Of a DNA stretch of 48,562 bases, positions 1 to 11,646 are shown piece by piece. Numbering within the stretch: position 1 is the stretch's first letter; each line of letters opens with the position of its first letter. The stretch is from Darksidea phi (taxonomy: Eukaryota; Ascomycota; Dothideomycetes; Pleosporales; Lentitheciaceae), in the NCBI GenBank assembly GCA_030770425.1, contig JASJFT010000287.1:1-48562 (forward strand), read 5' to 3'. The position numbers and the translations under genes were made by a program. Below the pieces are notes generated by a model, which ran no database searches, had not been told where the DNA came from, and was given only the letters and a program-made list of their open reading frames with translations.

Positions 1-72
1 ACTGTGTACAAACTCCTACTGTGTTTCGTGCGGACCTTCTGAAGAGACTCCCACTATGCAAATCCAAATCAA
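1..72. repeat. End of a dispersed repeat (inverted copy near 47.84-47.91 kb)
   Basis: The first about 72 bases match, in reverse complement, positions about 47836-47905 near the other end of the window. The differences noticed are all G-to-A or C-to-T transitions, as expected from RIP-like decay of a transposon copy. Homology stops just after base 72. The element type cannot be told from this fragment. Confidence 0.6.
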
Positions 73-402
73 ATAGCTGTGCAGGCACTTATGCAACTAT
101 GCGGGCACTGCTCCGCAATGCGATCCACAATTCTACTACCGATGTTTTCGGCCTTGCAGATGGAGGGTCATGCAGATGTGATGGGCAATATCATTGGACG
201 GCCCTAACAAAAAGAAGCAGGGATTGTCAGCATGGCGCTTATGAAGCGGCTTAATAATCATGCCACCATTCACGAGTTGTCACTCACCCGTTCGCACTCG
301 GAGGTAGGCGGAAGGAAGCTATTAGGGAATATAATATGAGGAGATGCGGCAGCAATAAACGTTTCAGCAAGGTCAGCTTTCCGGCAACGCTCACTTTTTG
401 CG
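73..402. other. Intergenic, presumed promoter of the first GMC gene
   Basis: No convincing gene is seen. A 77-codon open frame overlaps its left part but lacks family features. The last 100 bases form the upstream region of the secreted GMC oxidoreductase. Confidence 0.5.
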
Positions 403-2341
403 ATGATGCAACTCCTTCAAGCCCTGCTATGGACTGTTCTCTGCGATCATGCTTGGGGTTACCACGTTCTCACATCACCGGATCAACTAGACTCAAGGAA
501 GACCTATGACTACGTCATCGTCGGCGGGGGAACTGCGGGTTCTGTCTTGGCCGCCCGCCTTAGCGAAGACGGCAGAAACCAGGTTCTCATTGTCGAAGCC
601 GGTGGGCGTGTCGAGGATGACCTCGCTGTACACATCCCGTTCCTCGCTCCATCGCTTGCCAATTCACAAGTCGATTGGAACTACACCACGATTCCTCAGA
701 TCGGATTCAGAAACCGCACTATCAATATTGCCAGAGGTTTTGTCTTGGGAGGTTCAAGTTGCATTAACCAAATGACCTATCATCGGCCATCCAATGGATC
801 GTGGGACCACTGGGCTGACCTCGTGGACGATCCGAGTCTGTCATGGGAAGCGGTGCAAAAGTATTGGCTTAGAACGTCCCGTCTTGTGGACCCCGTGGAT
901 GGTCACGATACTACGGGGCAAGTGATACCATCAGCACACGGTTTTGGGCCGGTGAATGTCAGCCTCTTCAGTTACGCGAAGCCCATACATGAGAGTATTA
1001 TTGAAACGAGTAAGAAGGCTGTTGATGCGAAATTCAAATTCAACCAGGATAATAACGCAGGAAACAATCTAGGCTGGGGTGGGTCCACCTATTCATTCTT
1101 CAAGATGAACTTTGCGCTGATTAAAGAATCTAAGGCTGGCAACAAGCATCTATCGGCAGTGGTACACGTAGCTGTGCCTCAACAGCATATCTCTCCCCCC
1201 TCGCGAATAGCCGCAGTAACCTTGATATCCTTATCAACACTCAAGCGACTAAGCTCCTCCCCATCTCAAAAACCTCAGGCAACCTCGCCCCAGATCTCCG
1301 AACCGTCGAAATCACTCAAACCTCAACAGCTCCCCGCATCCGCATAACAGCTCGCAAAGAAGTAATCCTCTCCGCAGGCTTCATTGGCAGTCCCAAGATC
1401 CTCATCCTATCCGGGATTGGCCCAGAGAAAGAGCTCGAGAGATTGGGCATCCCCCTAATGCTGGAGTCGCCTGACGTTGGTGCGAATTTGCAAGACCATG
1501 TTCTGCTCCCACTATACTTCAATCTAGTCAACGGAACAGACACAAACGATGACCTCTCGCGGAATGCGACCCTCCGCCAGGAAGTCATCGACCAGTGGAT
1601 CGCGAATCGCACTGGGCCTATGGTTAATGGACAGTCCAATACGGTAGCCTACTTGCGTGTGGAAGATGCTCATCTCTCATCGACAGGAGTGAAGGAAGAT
1701 CCGAGCAATGGTGCTGGCTCGGCGCACGTCGAGATTCTTGCCAGGGCTGGGTTCTCCCGCCAGTCAACTATTCCCGCACCTCCCACTGGACAATTCCTAA
1801 CGCTCAGCGCCGCACTCGTAGCTCCCCTCTCCTCAGGCAATATCACACTCACCTCAACCGATCCTTTTGCCTACCCACTCATCAATCCAAACTATCTCAC
1901 CCACAAGTTCGACCAGGCAGCTATCGTTCAAGCAATGAAGGACATCCTTGCATTTGTTCAGATGAGCCCACTCAATAGCCTTATCACCGGACTCTACGGT
2001 CCAATCGCTGATGCGACGACCGACGTGGAGCTGCTGGAATATGCAAGGAAATATGGGGTGAGCGAGGATCATGGAAGTCGAACGGTGAGGATGGGACCGT
2101 ACGGAAAAACGGGAAAGTGGTGGGGCGCTGTGGATCCAAGTTATAGATTAAAGGGGGCGAAAGGGTTGAGGGTCGTCGATGCAAGTGTCTTTGTGAGTAT
2201 TCTCAAAACCCGATTGTTAATTTCATGGGCTAATGCGATAGGGTGGGAGTGCAGCCTCAAATTCCGAATGTGCATACACAAGTTGCTGTATATATCCTTG
2301 CAGAGAGGGCGGCAGATATGATCTTGGATGGGCAAAAGTAG
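403..2341 (+). CDS. Secreted GMC-family FAD-dependent oxidoreductase, 3 exons
   Basis: Exons 403-1078, 1135-2192 and 2255-2341 give 606 residues. Residues 1-19 are a hydrophobic signal peptide. The Rossmann FAD motif GGGTAG lies at 41-46, followed by the usual EAGG. Intron 1 (56 bp, branch CTGAT) restores the conserved GWQQASIGSG-TRS-AYL segment; intron 2 (62 bp, branch CTAAT, acceptor GCAG) restores the C-terminal HTQVAVY block. Likely active-site histidines are H538 (HGSRTVRM) and H585. The family oxidises alcohols, aryl alcohols or sugars with FAD, giving an aldehyde or lactone and H2O2. Length and signal peptide fit the aryl-alcohol oxidase/choline dehydrogenase-like branch, but the substrate cannot be read from sequence. 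Family assignment is firm; activity is inferred. Confidence 0.9.
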
Positions 2342-3399
2342 TCTGAAATCTGCCGGGGAAATCAGCATTGGCGTACCATGTGGTGCTGTGGTGACGATGC
2401 GATGTGTTACTACATGCCACACTGTTATGCAATCCATTGCTATTAATGTACTAGAACAGAGCTTACGACTTTCCGCCATTCCGTCCCTGATCTTGCCTAG
2501 CGCTATAGGCCGCGTGAACCGACCTGGCCCGACTCGCACCAGAGCTATCTAGATATATTATAATCTAATAACTCTTTGGAAGATGACTCTTGTGTGCTTG
2601 CCAATTTTGAGATTTTAGATGATATCGTCACAGGCGAGAGCGCGCACAGCGTTCTTCCTTACATCGATAGTCTAGTCGTTGCTCGCCAGCTTCACAGGTG
2701 AAGGGATTGATCCAAATTTTTCATCGTAGGGCTAAGTCGACTGACAATTGATATGACTGGTGGCATGATAGACCTGATGGCCCACACAGTTTGCCCCCGC
2801 TAGCAGAGCGGACCGCTCTGGCTATAGGAATTTGAATCTGATGGTACTTGAGAAGTATGTTACAGATCGTGTACTAAAGTCTAAAGAGCCCCATCTGCGG
2901 GCCAGACACCGGAGCGCGGGTTGACGGGACGATAAGCTAGTAGTATAGCGAAGGTAGCAACCCTATGGTCATAATTCCATGGCTCCGGCTAAAGCATAGT
3001 CTGCCGAACCGGGGCTTGTTATCCCGTGACGCTATTTTCCCTCTCTTCTTGGGACTCCCCCAAGATTCCATCCTTGATCGTATGATTAATAAAGTCCAGT
3101 GTCTCCTCATCCCATTCATAAAGGTGCCTCTTGCAAGGGAAGAAAGGGAAGAAAGAGACCACCTCTGGACACTTGAATCTGATCTCGGTAACGAAATTGA
3201 GGTCGAGCTAACGCTTCCAGGCCCGTCGATCATTACCGGCACGCCCCCCATACTGCCTATGCATGGCAACCATGTGGATGGAAATGTCCCTCAAATTGAC
3301 CATTCCAAACTGACCAGGTGGTGTTTTCTTTATGGCGCATGACCTGTGCAAGAGCCTTCTGAGAAGTGGATTTTCGCATGGATGAATTCAAGTAGTGAT
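2342..3399. other. Intergenic, no convincing gene
   Basis: It holds a palindromic motif at 2796-2826 that recurs twice downstream. An open frame of 125 codons at 2965-3342 has no recognisable domain and is not called. Confidence 0.5.
2796..2826. repeat. Degenerate palindromic motif, copy 1
   Basis: The core GCTAGCAGAGCGG pairs with CCGCTCTGGC. Similar motifs lie at 3763-3798 and 7317-7355. The motif is possibly a transposon terminus or solo end. Confidence 0.45.
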
Positions 3400-3762
3400 C
3401 AATACAAAAGCTATTAGAACAGAAGCTAATAACGATAGGACTATCCCTATATTAATACTATAATAGTGGATTTCCTAGCCCTAGATACGTATAAACATCG
3501 TCGATATATAAGCGCTCCGTAGAAGAAAGAAGTTTACTACGTTCTAACTTACTAATTAGCGCTTAAAGAAAGGCCTCCTCTCTATCTATAAAGTACTAGT
3601 CTTTATAGTTTCTAGTAGATTAGGTTAAGTAAGAGATAATTAATATAATAACTTTATAAGACTTATTATAGATTAGTATATTTTAGTTATATACTTTTAT
3701 ATACTTAAGAACTTACTTATTATTATATCTATATCTATCGAAGAACTTTTAAACTCCTATAA
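3400..3762. repeat. TA-rich block, probable RIP-degraded repeat
   Basis: Composition switches to very TA-rich sequence with abundant TpA steps and no long frame. It ends at the palindromic motif at 3763. This fits an old transposon mutated by C-to-T changes on both strands. The element family is unrecognisable. Confidence 0.6.
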
Positions 3763-3798
3763 TGCTAGCAGGGAGGACGGCCGAACCGCTCCTGCCAG
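3763..3798. repeat. Degenerate palindromic motif, copy 2
   Basis: GCTAGCAGGGAGGACGGCCG followed by AACCGCTCCTGCCAGG resembles copy 3 at 7317 over about 35 bases. It sits exactly where the TA-rich block ends, so it may be the element's terminus. Confidence 0.45.
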
Positions 3799-4943
3799 GA
3801 CCTTGCGCCGGAGGCGTTGGGTTTTTGGGCATATATGAAGAGGGAGGGGAGAGTGAGTTGCTGGCTCTAGAAAGTACATGACTTGCTGGGATAGTTTAGC
3901 GAGCTCCAAAACCGTACCCATGGCAAAGCGGAACCGGGCCGGGGTCTCCGAACGGAAGCGAGAGACCGGGAGCAGAAAGACTCTATAGCGGGAACTAGAA
4001 AAGGATCTGCGGAAGCTAGAGCAGGTACAGTTAACGTGGGCCGGGAGCGGCAACTGTTCTTGCTGTAGCTTGGTGTTGATGCGGGTTCGCATGCTGTGCG
4101 TCATGTGCCTTGGCGATTGTGAGGCTGTTGCTGAGTTAACTAGCGCGCTCAGCGACTAAACCGCCATCAGTTTGCGCGACAAGCCATCGTGCAACTTTGC
4201 GATGCGTTGCAACATACGGCTATATCTACATCGCCAGCTCTTCTAGTATCACACCAACATATCACGCCACCTTCGAGTTTCGCCGGCCGCCCTTTGACGC
4301 CTCCGCCCTTTGCGCAGGTCCCTCGAGTGATCGCGCTCTTTAGGGACATCCGAGCAGGAAGGCACACCAAGCACAGTCCGCGGAGAAAATTCCAGCTAGC
4401 AGCGGGAGAGCACGATGAGATAGAGCGTTAGCTTGGCCTAGATACTGCACTGTCTGGATACGTAAAGAACAAGATACAGTACGTGTGCTCCAGCACGACC
4501 GAGCTGGCACTTGACGATTGAGCTTGAGCATGGCTAACATGCGACGGCGACGGCGACGGCCAGCGTAGGCGGAGTAGACCGTATGCTACGAGGCAGCGCC
4601 GCAAATGGACGAGGGGTTTGGTGGGTGCGAGTTATAGCGGTCGCATCAGGAGGGAACGGCTGGGACAGCCCTGACGCCGCAGCGCGTGCGGCTGAGCTGG
4701 CAAGCCGAGGCTGGCCATGAGCTGCAGCCTGTCGTTCCTAGCTCGTCTGTGTGGAATGGAGAGGGCGAACAACAAGCCGATTCCTATCTCCATCGTAATC
4801 AGTATCGGCACAAGACTTCAAATGTAATAGTAGACAAGATTCTGGGGTCTTGATATTCATTGTAATAGCAACCTTAAGTATTCTCCTACTGTCGGACTAA
4901 TGAAAACAGTCTTCTTTGTGAATCTCGGGAGGAATACGACAAT
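3799..4943. other. Intergenic with short CGACGG tandem repeat
   Basis: No supported gene. Three perfect CGACGG hexamers lie at 4542-4559. The right end is the downstream flank of the minus-strand ULD gene. Confidence 0.5.
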
Positions 4944-6839
4944 CTACCATGCTGGGGAAGAACTTGATATGATCATCACGATCTCATCCAATTTCTGCTC
5001 GCGTCCTTGCTTAACTTTTACTGTGACTTTGCTCGGGTTCATAGATCGAAAGGATGCTTCCAAGCTATAACAGAGATCGTCGGCAGACAACCTCCCCCGA
5101 CGGTAGTCTCGATCGAGCCTTGTCAAGGCAACTTGGCCAGCTGGGTTGAAAATACACATATCCTGTGCAATGCTTAGAACAACAGATCGTAAAATTGTTT
5201 GCTCCCTTACATCATTCAGAGGAACTTCGAGCGAATTCTCATCATCCCATAGCTTATCCGTAACTGCAAGTTTGATCATTCTGTAAGCATTTACATCTCC
5301 GATTTGGTGTGATGCGGTTGCTGTTGTTGGAACATCTGATATTGATGTACGCAAAAGATCGTCTGCAAGCCACTCATAATCTGAAGCTTCGATGGTAGGA
5401 GCAACATCGCTGAAAGATCTGCGCTTCGTTGAAGAGAAGTCGAACCAGACATTGCAAGTAGAGCTATATGAAGTAAGTATCGGTACCACAGTTGTACATG
5501 GGATAACGGACCAGATTTTGCCACCTCCCCGCCTATTCTCACATTGAGTAGAACGGCACCCAGGTATTGGACAGCAATCGGTGCCTGTGCTTGGTGTGTT
5601 CAAGAGGATTGCCATAGAGATGGTAGTACCGGGCGGGATATGAGTAGTTGCAGAGATGACCTTTCGTGTATCTCGATTTGAGAACAACTCGTAGTTGCCA
5701 AGCAATACTTGGCGATAGCCCGGCGCTTTCTGAAAATTTGCCTTGATGACAGTGCGTATCAAATCAAAGTCGAATTCAGATGGGATCGGATACACACGGC
5801 CCAATGCGTCTTCCAAGACATATGGAGCCTGGAAAAATCTCCACCGTGTATCTACAAAGCGTGTTGATCTCATCTCCAGTAAGACATCGTATATTTGCTG
5901 GCTAGAAGCACTTCTAATCGATTAGAGCATATCCAAAGATAATCTACAGAACGTACCAGAGTCGTGACACCAGAACCAATAATATGGTCAGAGGTGCCAG
6001 TATACGCTGCAGGATAAGCTGTGAAAGGTCCATCAGTCTTTGCTCAAAGTTATAGAGCTCTCCTGTACTGACAAAGGCAGAGGAAAGAACTCACTTGTAT
6101 TTCCTGGAGTACGTTGCGAGTTCTCACATTCTCGTCTTCAATGATCAATGCCGTTTCTCTAACCACCTTGAGGCGAGTAGTCGTGTGTTCGGTTTCGAGT
6201 TTTGATACGACTTCGTTATGCAATGTTCTTATCGTAGCAGCCTGTGTCTCATATACTGCTTCAAACACATCTTGATGCTTTAGAATAGCATCAAGTATCC
6301 CTTGAGTCGCCATATCAAGATGATTGTAACGTTTCATATGAACTAGCGTGAGTTTTGAAACTTCCTTCCTTGGAAATGTATGTGTCAGTGCAGTCGTTGT
6401 CTAACGGCTTTCTCGCATACCTAAGATCCACATTTACATGTAGATTAAGCTCGTGCCTGAACTTGGCCAGTCGTTCTTCTAGCGCAGCGATTCTTTCCTT
6501 GGCCCACACGCTCCGCAGAGCCTTCCCAATGCTTCTCCATTTGTCTTTCTTGCCCTCAGCCTTCACCTTATTTAGCGCGGCAAGAAGTTCGTCGGCGGTT
6601 GAGCTGCACGATTCGCAAAGTCGCTTAAGCGCATCATCGCTAGTGGCCGATGTGGAATCTCTGATCTTGTTGTTGAGTTGCACAAGGCGAGTTGCTGCAG
6701 CCTCAATGTCGACATTCGCCGCAAGGGCGCCTACGCTAGACCGGTAGAGCTCCCTAGAATTGGAAAGCAACTTGCTGCTGAAGTCAATAATCTGGACAAT
6801 ATTGCTGACGAGCCCGATAGCAACAAACGCCTCCGTCAT
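4944..6839 (-). CDS. Helo-like N-terminal domain plus ubiquitin-like (ULD) protein
   Basis: Four exons on the minus strand (6839-6421, 6368-6095, 6042-5957, 5910-4944) give 581 residues. Introns are 52, 52 and 46 bp with GT donors; their acceptors end in AAG, GAG and AAG, which is unusual, so the joins are less certain than the frame. Residues 1-139 resemble the alpha-helical N-terminal domain of fungal STAND/Helo-like proteins (start MTEAFVAIGLVSNIVQIIDF). A helical linker follows. Exon 3 supplies a hydrophobic stretch near 245-259 (ILAPLTILLVLVSRL) that may be a membrane segment. From about 280 the sequence matches the fungal ubiquitin-like domain (ALGRVYPIP motif). There is no NACHT or NB-ARC domain. 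Related proteins are linked to non-self recognition or cell-death signalling; that role is inferred from family only. Confidence 0.75.
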
Positions 6840-7661
6840 GGTGTGCAGCTGTTAGCAGGAGCTAATGTTGTTTGCGCTGCAAGTCATCAGACATGCGTTG
6901 TCTTTTCAGGTGACAGTGCGGGGCCATCTCCTCAATTAGGCTGACACGAGGTTGAACGTGTGGCGAATGCGAGCAAGAGGCTTCCTACGATTGGCCAAGC
7001 CTCGCATATGCTAAGATGATTCAACTGGTTCCCGCCATGAACTGAGGAGCGCAAGCGACCTTGAGTGGCAGTGTAAGGCCGAGCCGTTGCAAGACGCGCG
7101 CATATGCGCAATACCTCTAGAAAGTAGAAGCCGTACGAAACCAGTAATTCATAACCTATATGCACTTTAATGTCAGTTCATCTAGCTCGGGGGTAACACA
7201 TGCTGACCAACGTCAAGTAACAGGCTGTGGCCGGAGTCGCCACCGTTCGGTTTCACGGGCAGCATATTTAGCGGTATTTACAGCAAATTAAAACCATAAG
7301 TACTTTCAAGTCGCCCCGCTGGCAGGGAGGGCGGTCGACCCGCTCTGGCTACAGGGTTTATCCAGCGGCGCCTAATTCTCTTTGCGTGGATGAGGAAGGA
7401 GTCGGAATAAGTTATCCGTAGGTGTATAGCGTGTGGTGGGGGTGCGCCTTGCTAATTTCCGAGCATGGTGCAGCCCCAACAGATCGCATCTTGGGCTTAA
7501 ACCAGGCTCGGTGGGGCTGCGCAGCGGGTGGAGCGCGCTAGGAATCTCGGAACAACGCACGATCGTTCAGAAGTACCTTGGGATCCTCGTGAAGAAAGAA
7601 GAAGTTCCGCATAAGGCTGGAGGCCTGGCAAACCTCCTTCCGGTTCTTCGTCGCTCTGATC
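6840..7661. other. Intergenic upstream of the ULD gene
   Basis: No supported gene. It includes the promoter side of the minus-strand ULD gene and the third copy of the palindromic motif at 7317-7355. Confidence 0.5.
7317..7355. repeat. Degenerate palindromic motif, copy 3
   Basis: CCGCTGGCAGGGAGGGCGG followed by TCGACCCGCTCTGGCTACAG. It is closest to the copy at 3763-3798. Confidence 0.45.
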
Positions 7662-7740
7662 GTGGGGTACCTTGGCGCGGATGGCAGATCGCGCGCTTCG
7701 TTCTCGGAGATCAAGGGTGTTCGATTCCCTTACCCGCCAC
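7662..7740 (+). other. tRNA-like sequence with A- and B-box-like motifs, degenerate
   Basis: TGGCGCGGATGG resembles a Pol III A box and GTTCGATTCCC matches the B box about 45 bases later. The ends GTGG/GGTA and TACC/CCAC can pair around a two-base bulge. The anticodon arm folds poorly and no confident anticodon is seen. It could be a tRNA pseudogene or a tRNA-derived SINE head. Confidence 0.2.
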
Positions 7741-7868
7741 CAAGCTTATCAATTCGAAGAGGGGTTGATAGGCTATCCACCGGTTAGAATCTAGTGCTAG
7801 GAGATCTCTAACAACCTCTTCAGTCTCTAGCACACACAGACACTCCTTAACAGAATTTGAAAGAGATA

Positions 7869-8300
7869 TCACCTTGTCGCAAGGAAATCAGGGCTGGTCA
7901 ACAGAAGGAACAGATCATATAACAGAGACACTACACCACTTCCCCTAGGGGACCAAACAGGATAGCTGAGCAATTCGGCTGATATCACAAAAAAAAAAAG
8001 AAAAAAAAAAAAAAAAAAAGAAAAACCAGGCTCCACTGCGGGAACTAAACTGAAACCATCTACAGAAAACCTAGCCATGTTTGTAAATATTAGTTCGAAT
8101 ACGTTTTCCTTGTAATATACCTCGCGGGACAGGCGCGCGATCTCGGGAGTTGACCTTAAGCAGTGGACAAACGGGTTATTCGGCATGGAAAACCATCGAC
8201 GGTGACATCGTATGGGCCTATCTGCCACGACGACGTTGTGGAGTATTTAAAGCTTCATCTCTTCCGGAAGCTTGTTCCACCCTTTACAGAACGCGGAGCC
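7869..8300 (-). pseudogene. Broken copy of an F-box-like gene (TPEI-FY family)
   Basis: Reading leftwards, the frame gives GWNKLPEEMKL, a TAA stop (8247-8249), then ILHNVVVADRPI and CLRSTPEIARLSREVYYKEN. These match in order the GWNKLSIELKL and HLRTTPEIAALARKIFYITN segments of the intact gene at 15540-16444. The TAA is what CAA gives after a CpA-to-TpA change. After the YYKENVFEL segment the frame soon runs into a long homopolymer tract and family similarity is lost. Probably a dead paralogue. Confidence 0.6.
7989..8025. repeat. A-rich homopolymer microsatellite
   Basis: Runs of 11, 19 and 5 A residues are separated by single Gs. It interrupts the decayed F-box-like copy. Confidence 0.8.
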
Positions 8301-9000
8301 AAGGCCTCCAGCTGAGCTTTTATGGACATTCGCCTTTGTATGAGCTGATGCGGACTGGGACGTTACATTCGATCAGTATTGCTTCTTCCTGCATGTCGTA
8401 CTTTAACATTATCTTCGACTATGATCGGATCCAGATTTCGGAGTTTTCGGGAAGGTACAGTGGGGCATTGAGTAGAAGAGGCATGATTTCCGAAGAGCCT
8501 TGTTGCGGAATGGTGATCTTGGTGTCGGACATCTGGAGAGCGGGTTGAGCTAGTGGTGACCCCCATTGTGCGATTCAGCGATGAGATAAATGAGGCTAGG
8601 TGGCGAGTGTGGCGAGGTAATATATGAAAAGAATATTAGGGCTGCATTGACCATGCCCACTGCATCCACGTCAACAAGTTTGAAGGGAAAATTCAATCTT
8701 TTCTCCATTTAGTAATGCTCTTTTGATATGAGCCAAATTCAGTGACAAACGCTAAATTCTTGGAATCGCTGACAGGTTCATATTAGTCACAGACACGAAG
8801 ATCCTTTAACACATAAGACATATATATAGTCTTGGTCCTTCAATCACGTTTTCATTCCTTGGCTGCGCTGCTGCATGATGAAGATCGAACTTTCTTTCAA
8901 GGCAGATTCAATTCCCTTAAAGCTAGCGACTCAATTGCCCTATATAATCTGAGCCGCAGGACCGGCTTCCTGCACCAGTCCCAGCATGCCCTATACCGTT
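8301..9000. other. Intergenic, no gene seen
   Basis: It holds the presumed upstream part of the decayed minus-strand copy and the downstream flank of the second GMC gene. No convincing coding frame. Confidence 0.45.
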
Positions 9001-10712
9001 TCAGAAGTCCTCACTCAAGATGATGTCGACAGCTTGCTCGGCGATGGCATAGACGGCGACTTGGTAGTGCGAAGCGAGCGGTTGAGGAATCTGCAATATT
9101 GTTAGCTCGAAAACATCTCCTATGTGCTCAGGCAGGTACTTACTACGCTAGCATCCACAACCCGAAGGTTTTTAACACCATAAACCTTCAGAGACCCGTC
9201 AACTACCTTGCCCATAGAAGCTGTGCCTCCAGGATGGAACACTGTCGATCCTCCCAACTTAACCCGCTCGTCGATCTGCTCATCTGAAGCATCCAACCCA
9301 ACAGCTGATAGGCCTGGTGGGATGTGTTCTTCGGCGACGAGTTCCTTTCCTTCAGGCGTGTCGAACATAAGCTTCGAGTGCATGCGGAAGCCTTCGCGCA
9401 TGACGTGCTTGTCAGTCTCCGTGGCATAGTAGTTGGGGTCAATAACTGGAGGTGCCGATGGGTCGTTCGAGCTGAGAGTGATAGATCCCCGCGAAGTTGG
9501 CAGACAACCCATGTAAAATGTCATGACGGAGTTTCCGTCTAGAGGAATCTGGAGTCCTTGGGCTTCGGCACCAAAGACCGCGTACAGGAGGTTCATCTCT
9601 AGATGATTTCGTGGACCCTTGAGGAGTGCATGGTCGTCTGACACCTGGCCCTCGTCTTTCTCTATCGCTGCTTTGAGTGGTGCCGTCGGGATCGGGGTAG
9701 TGACGAGCCAGTCGAGCGGTCCTCCTTTTTCAAAGTTGGAACCACTGAAGAGTGGGGACCCAAGAGCAAGACCTTTCTCGGGGTGCCGAAGCTTCCAGTA
9801 TCGGAACAGCATCAGGTGGTCATGTAAATTTGTCCCGACTTGAGGTAGGTTTACGGTAGTGGCGATGCCATGCTGAGAGAGATGGGCTGGATCACCGATA
9901 CCAGAAAGCTGCAGGACCTGAGGCGTTCGATATGCGCCAGCGGACACGACGACTTGGCCCCCTTGCTTGACCAAGTGTGTCTCTCCGCTGGCCAGTTCAA
10001 CACCGACGGCAACTTTGTCGTCGTTGACGATAACGCGATGCACAAGGGTATTGGTGAGCACCTTGACGCCAGCTAAAGGATATGCGTCACTGACAATTTG
10101 TCGCTTTCCGTCCTTCCAATTCTCGACTAGTTCGGCAATGCCCTGAGCATTGCCGCTATTCGCATCCGGATTGTGCTGGAGGCCAAGATGAGACCAGAGT
10201 TTGAAGATGGTGTCTCGGAGCGGATATTTACGACCGGATGAGCTGACAGAAGCAGTGACAATAGGCCCATCAAATCCGTGCTGAACCGGGTCCGCATTCG
10301 GATCGAAGTGCTTCTCAGACCGCTTGAAGTAGGGAAGTAGGCCATTGTAGCTCCATCGATCGTCTTTGACTTCACGTGCCCATTCATCGTAGTCGAGGGC
10401 ATCTCCACGGACCCAGCCGCCCGTGTTAATAATGGTGGCGCCAGAAAGGCCCTTGATGGCGCAGTTGTATCGAGGGGCGCTATTCAAGTGTTTCTGCGGG
10501 ACTGTCATGTACTTCCAGTCGAGGTCGGAGAAGTGCAGGAATGCGGCCTCAGCGGGCGATGCAATATGAGGGTGACCAGTGACATCGGGTCCCGCTTCAA
10601 TGAGGAGGATGGATAGCTCCGGCTTGCGTTGGTGCAGTCGCGACGCTAGCACGACGCCTGCCGTGCCGCCACCCACAATAATGATGTCTGTCATGCTTGC
10701 GCTTCTTGCCAC
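9001..10712 (-). CDS. GMC-family FAD-dependent oxidoreductase (non-secreted), 2 exons
   Basis: Exons 10712-9144 and 9090-9001 give 552 residues. The intron (53 bp, GTAAGT donor, CTAAC branch, GCAG acceptor) sits right after the conserved VVDASV, a position also used by the last intron of the first GMC gene. The FAD motif GGGTAG is at residues 14-19, and the VGTNLHDHLM segment is present. Likely catalytic histidines are H493 (FHPGGTASMG) and H531 (SHYQVAVYAIAEQ). There is no signal peptide, so a cytosolic or peroxisomal alcohol or choline-dehydrogenase-like role is more likely than secretion; the substrate is unknown. A start at Met7 (10694) is also possible. It is clearly diverged from the 403-2341 gene and is not a recent duplicate. 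Confidence 0.92.
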
Positions 10713-11399
10713 GGGGTGGACTGTAACTGAAGCCTTTTTTTAATAGGTATCGCAAGTATGGAGGGATTGTTCTATACGGGCGCGCTGTGTTGGCGTGTCG
10801 CTTTTCTGTCTGCTTGTTCTACCAGGCGCAGCTTTAGGCAAGCGCCGACGTCTGCGGTTGAACCGTGCACACTGCGCCGCAATACCCTTGAATATGCAGG
10901 GAAGTTATCACAAATGAGTTATGCCACCATAATCTCGGCTCAAATTTTCCAAGGAAATATATTGCCCCACAGTTGCTCACATACATGTACATTTTTTTAG
11001 TCAAAGCGCACATGCATCAATACTAATCCACTCAACCGGATTACCGGTATGATGCCGAATCCCACCCAGATGCTTCTTTTCGGTCTCCGGCGATCTTGGG
11101 GATCATTAACAAATCGGGTCGGCCGGACATGCTAGATAGTAGGAACAAAAACGATGGAGGAGCCGAAATCGTAACGCTGTACAACATTTGTAACCGTCAA
11201 CATGGCTCTCCCGTCTTTCGTTGAAGCGTAACTCATGACTACACAGAGCCACTTCTCGCCTGCTCGGCAACCCAATAAGCGCAATCAGCACAGAAATGAC
11301 ATCCGCGAGTACGTACGGACCCTTAGTATCTCCACTATCACAAATCAACAATTGGGAATCCCAAGTTCCGCAGGTACCGCCATTAGTCGGGATTGGCTC
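10713..11399. other. Intergenic, promoter side of second GMC gene
   Basis: No supported gene. A T-run followed by AATAGG lies about 20-30 bases upstream of the GMC start codon. Confidence 0.5.
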
Positions 11400-11645
11400 C
11401 TAGGAGACATTGATGGACTTGACGCGGTAGGTAATGCGCAAGTCAGTGTATGAGAACGTTTGGGATAAATTTGCTGGGTATAGCGAAATAGATCGCGCTT
11501 CCAGGCTGGAGGTGTCATGTTTGTGGTAGAGCCCAAGGGTAAAGGTTGCTATTTCTGGTGTCAGCCTTAAGAAGAGTCCCAAAGCGGTTTCGCAGATACC
11601 ATGAGGCTCGTATTCTAAGTGTGGCGAAACGTGTCGTAGCGCCAA
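11400..11645 (-). pseudogene. Possible remnant of the F-box-like TPEI family
   Basis: The minus-strand frame contains FLRLTPEIATFTLGLYHKHD, resembling the HLRTTPEIAALARKIFYITN block of the intact gene at 15.5 kb. No F-box-like start was found upstream. Weak but specific similarity; a fragment at best. Confidence 0.3.
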
Positions 11646-11646
11646 A

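Noticed and set aside
2965..3342. 125-codon plus-strand open frame
   Set aside because: No domain, signal peptide or splice context, and an overlapping minus-strand frame of similar length. Not enough to call a gene.
8150..8548. 132-codon plus-strand frame
   Set aside because: The minus strand here carries recognisable family motifs of the F-box-like copy, so this is probably a shadow.
403..10712. Secondary-metabolite gene cluster around the two GMC oxidoreductases
   Set aside because: No polyketide synthase, NRPS, terpene synthase, P450, transporter or cluster regulator is visible between or near them.
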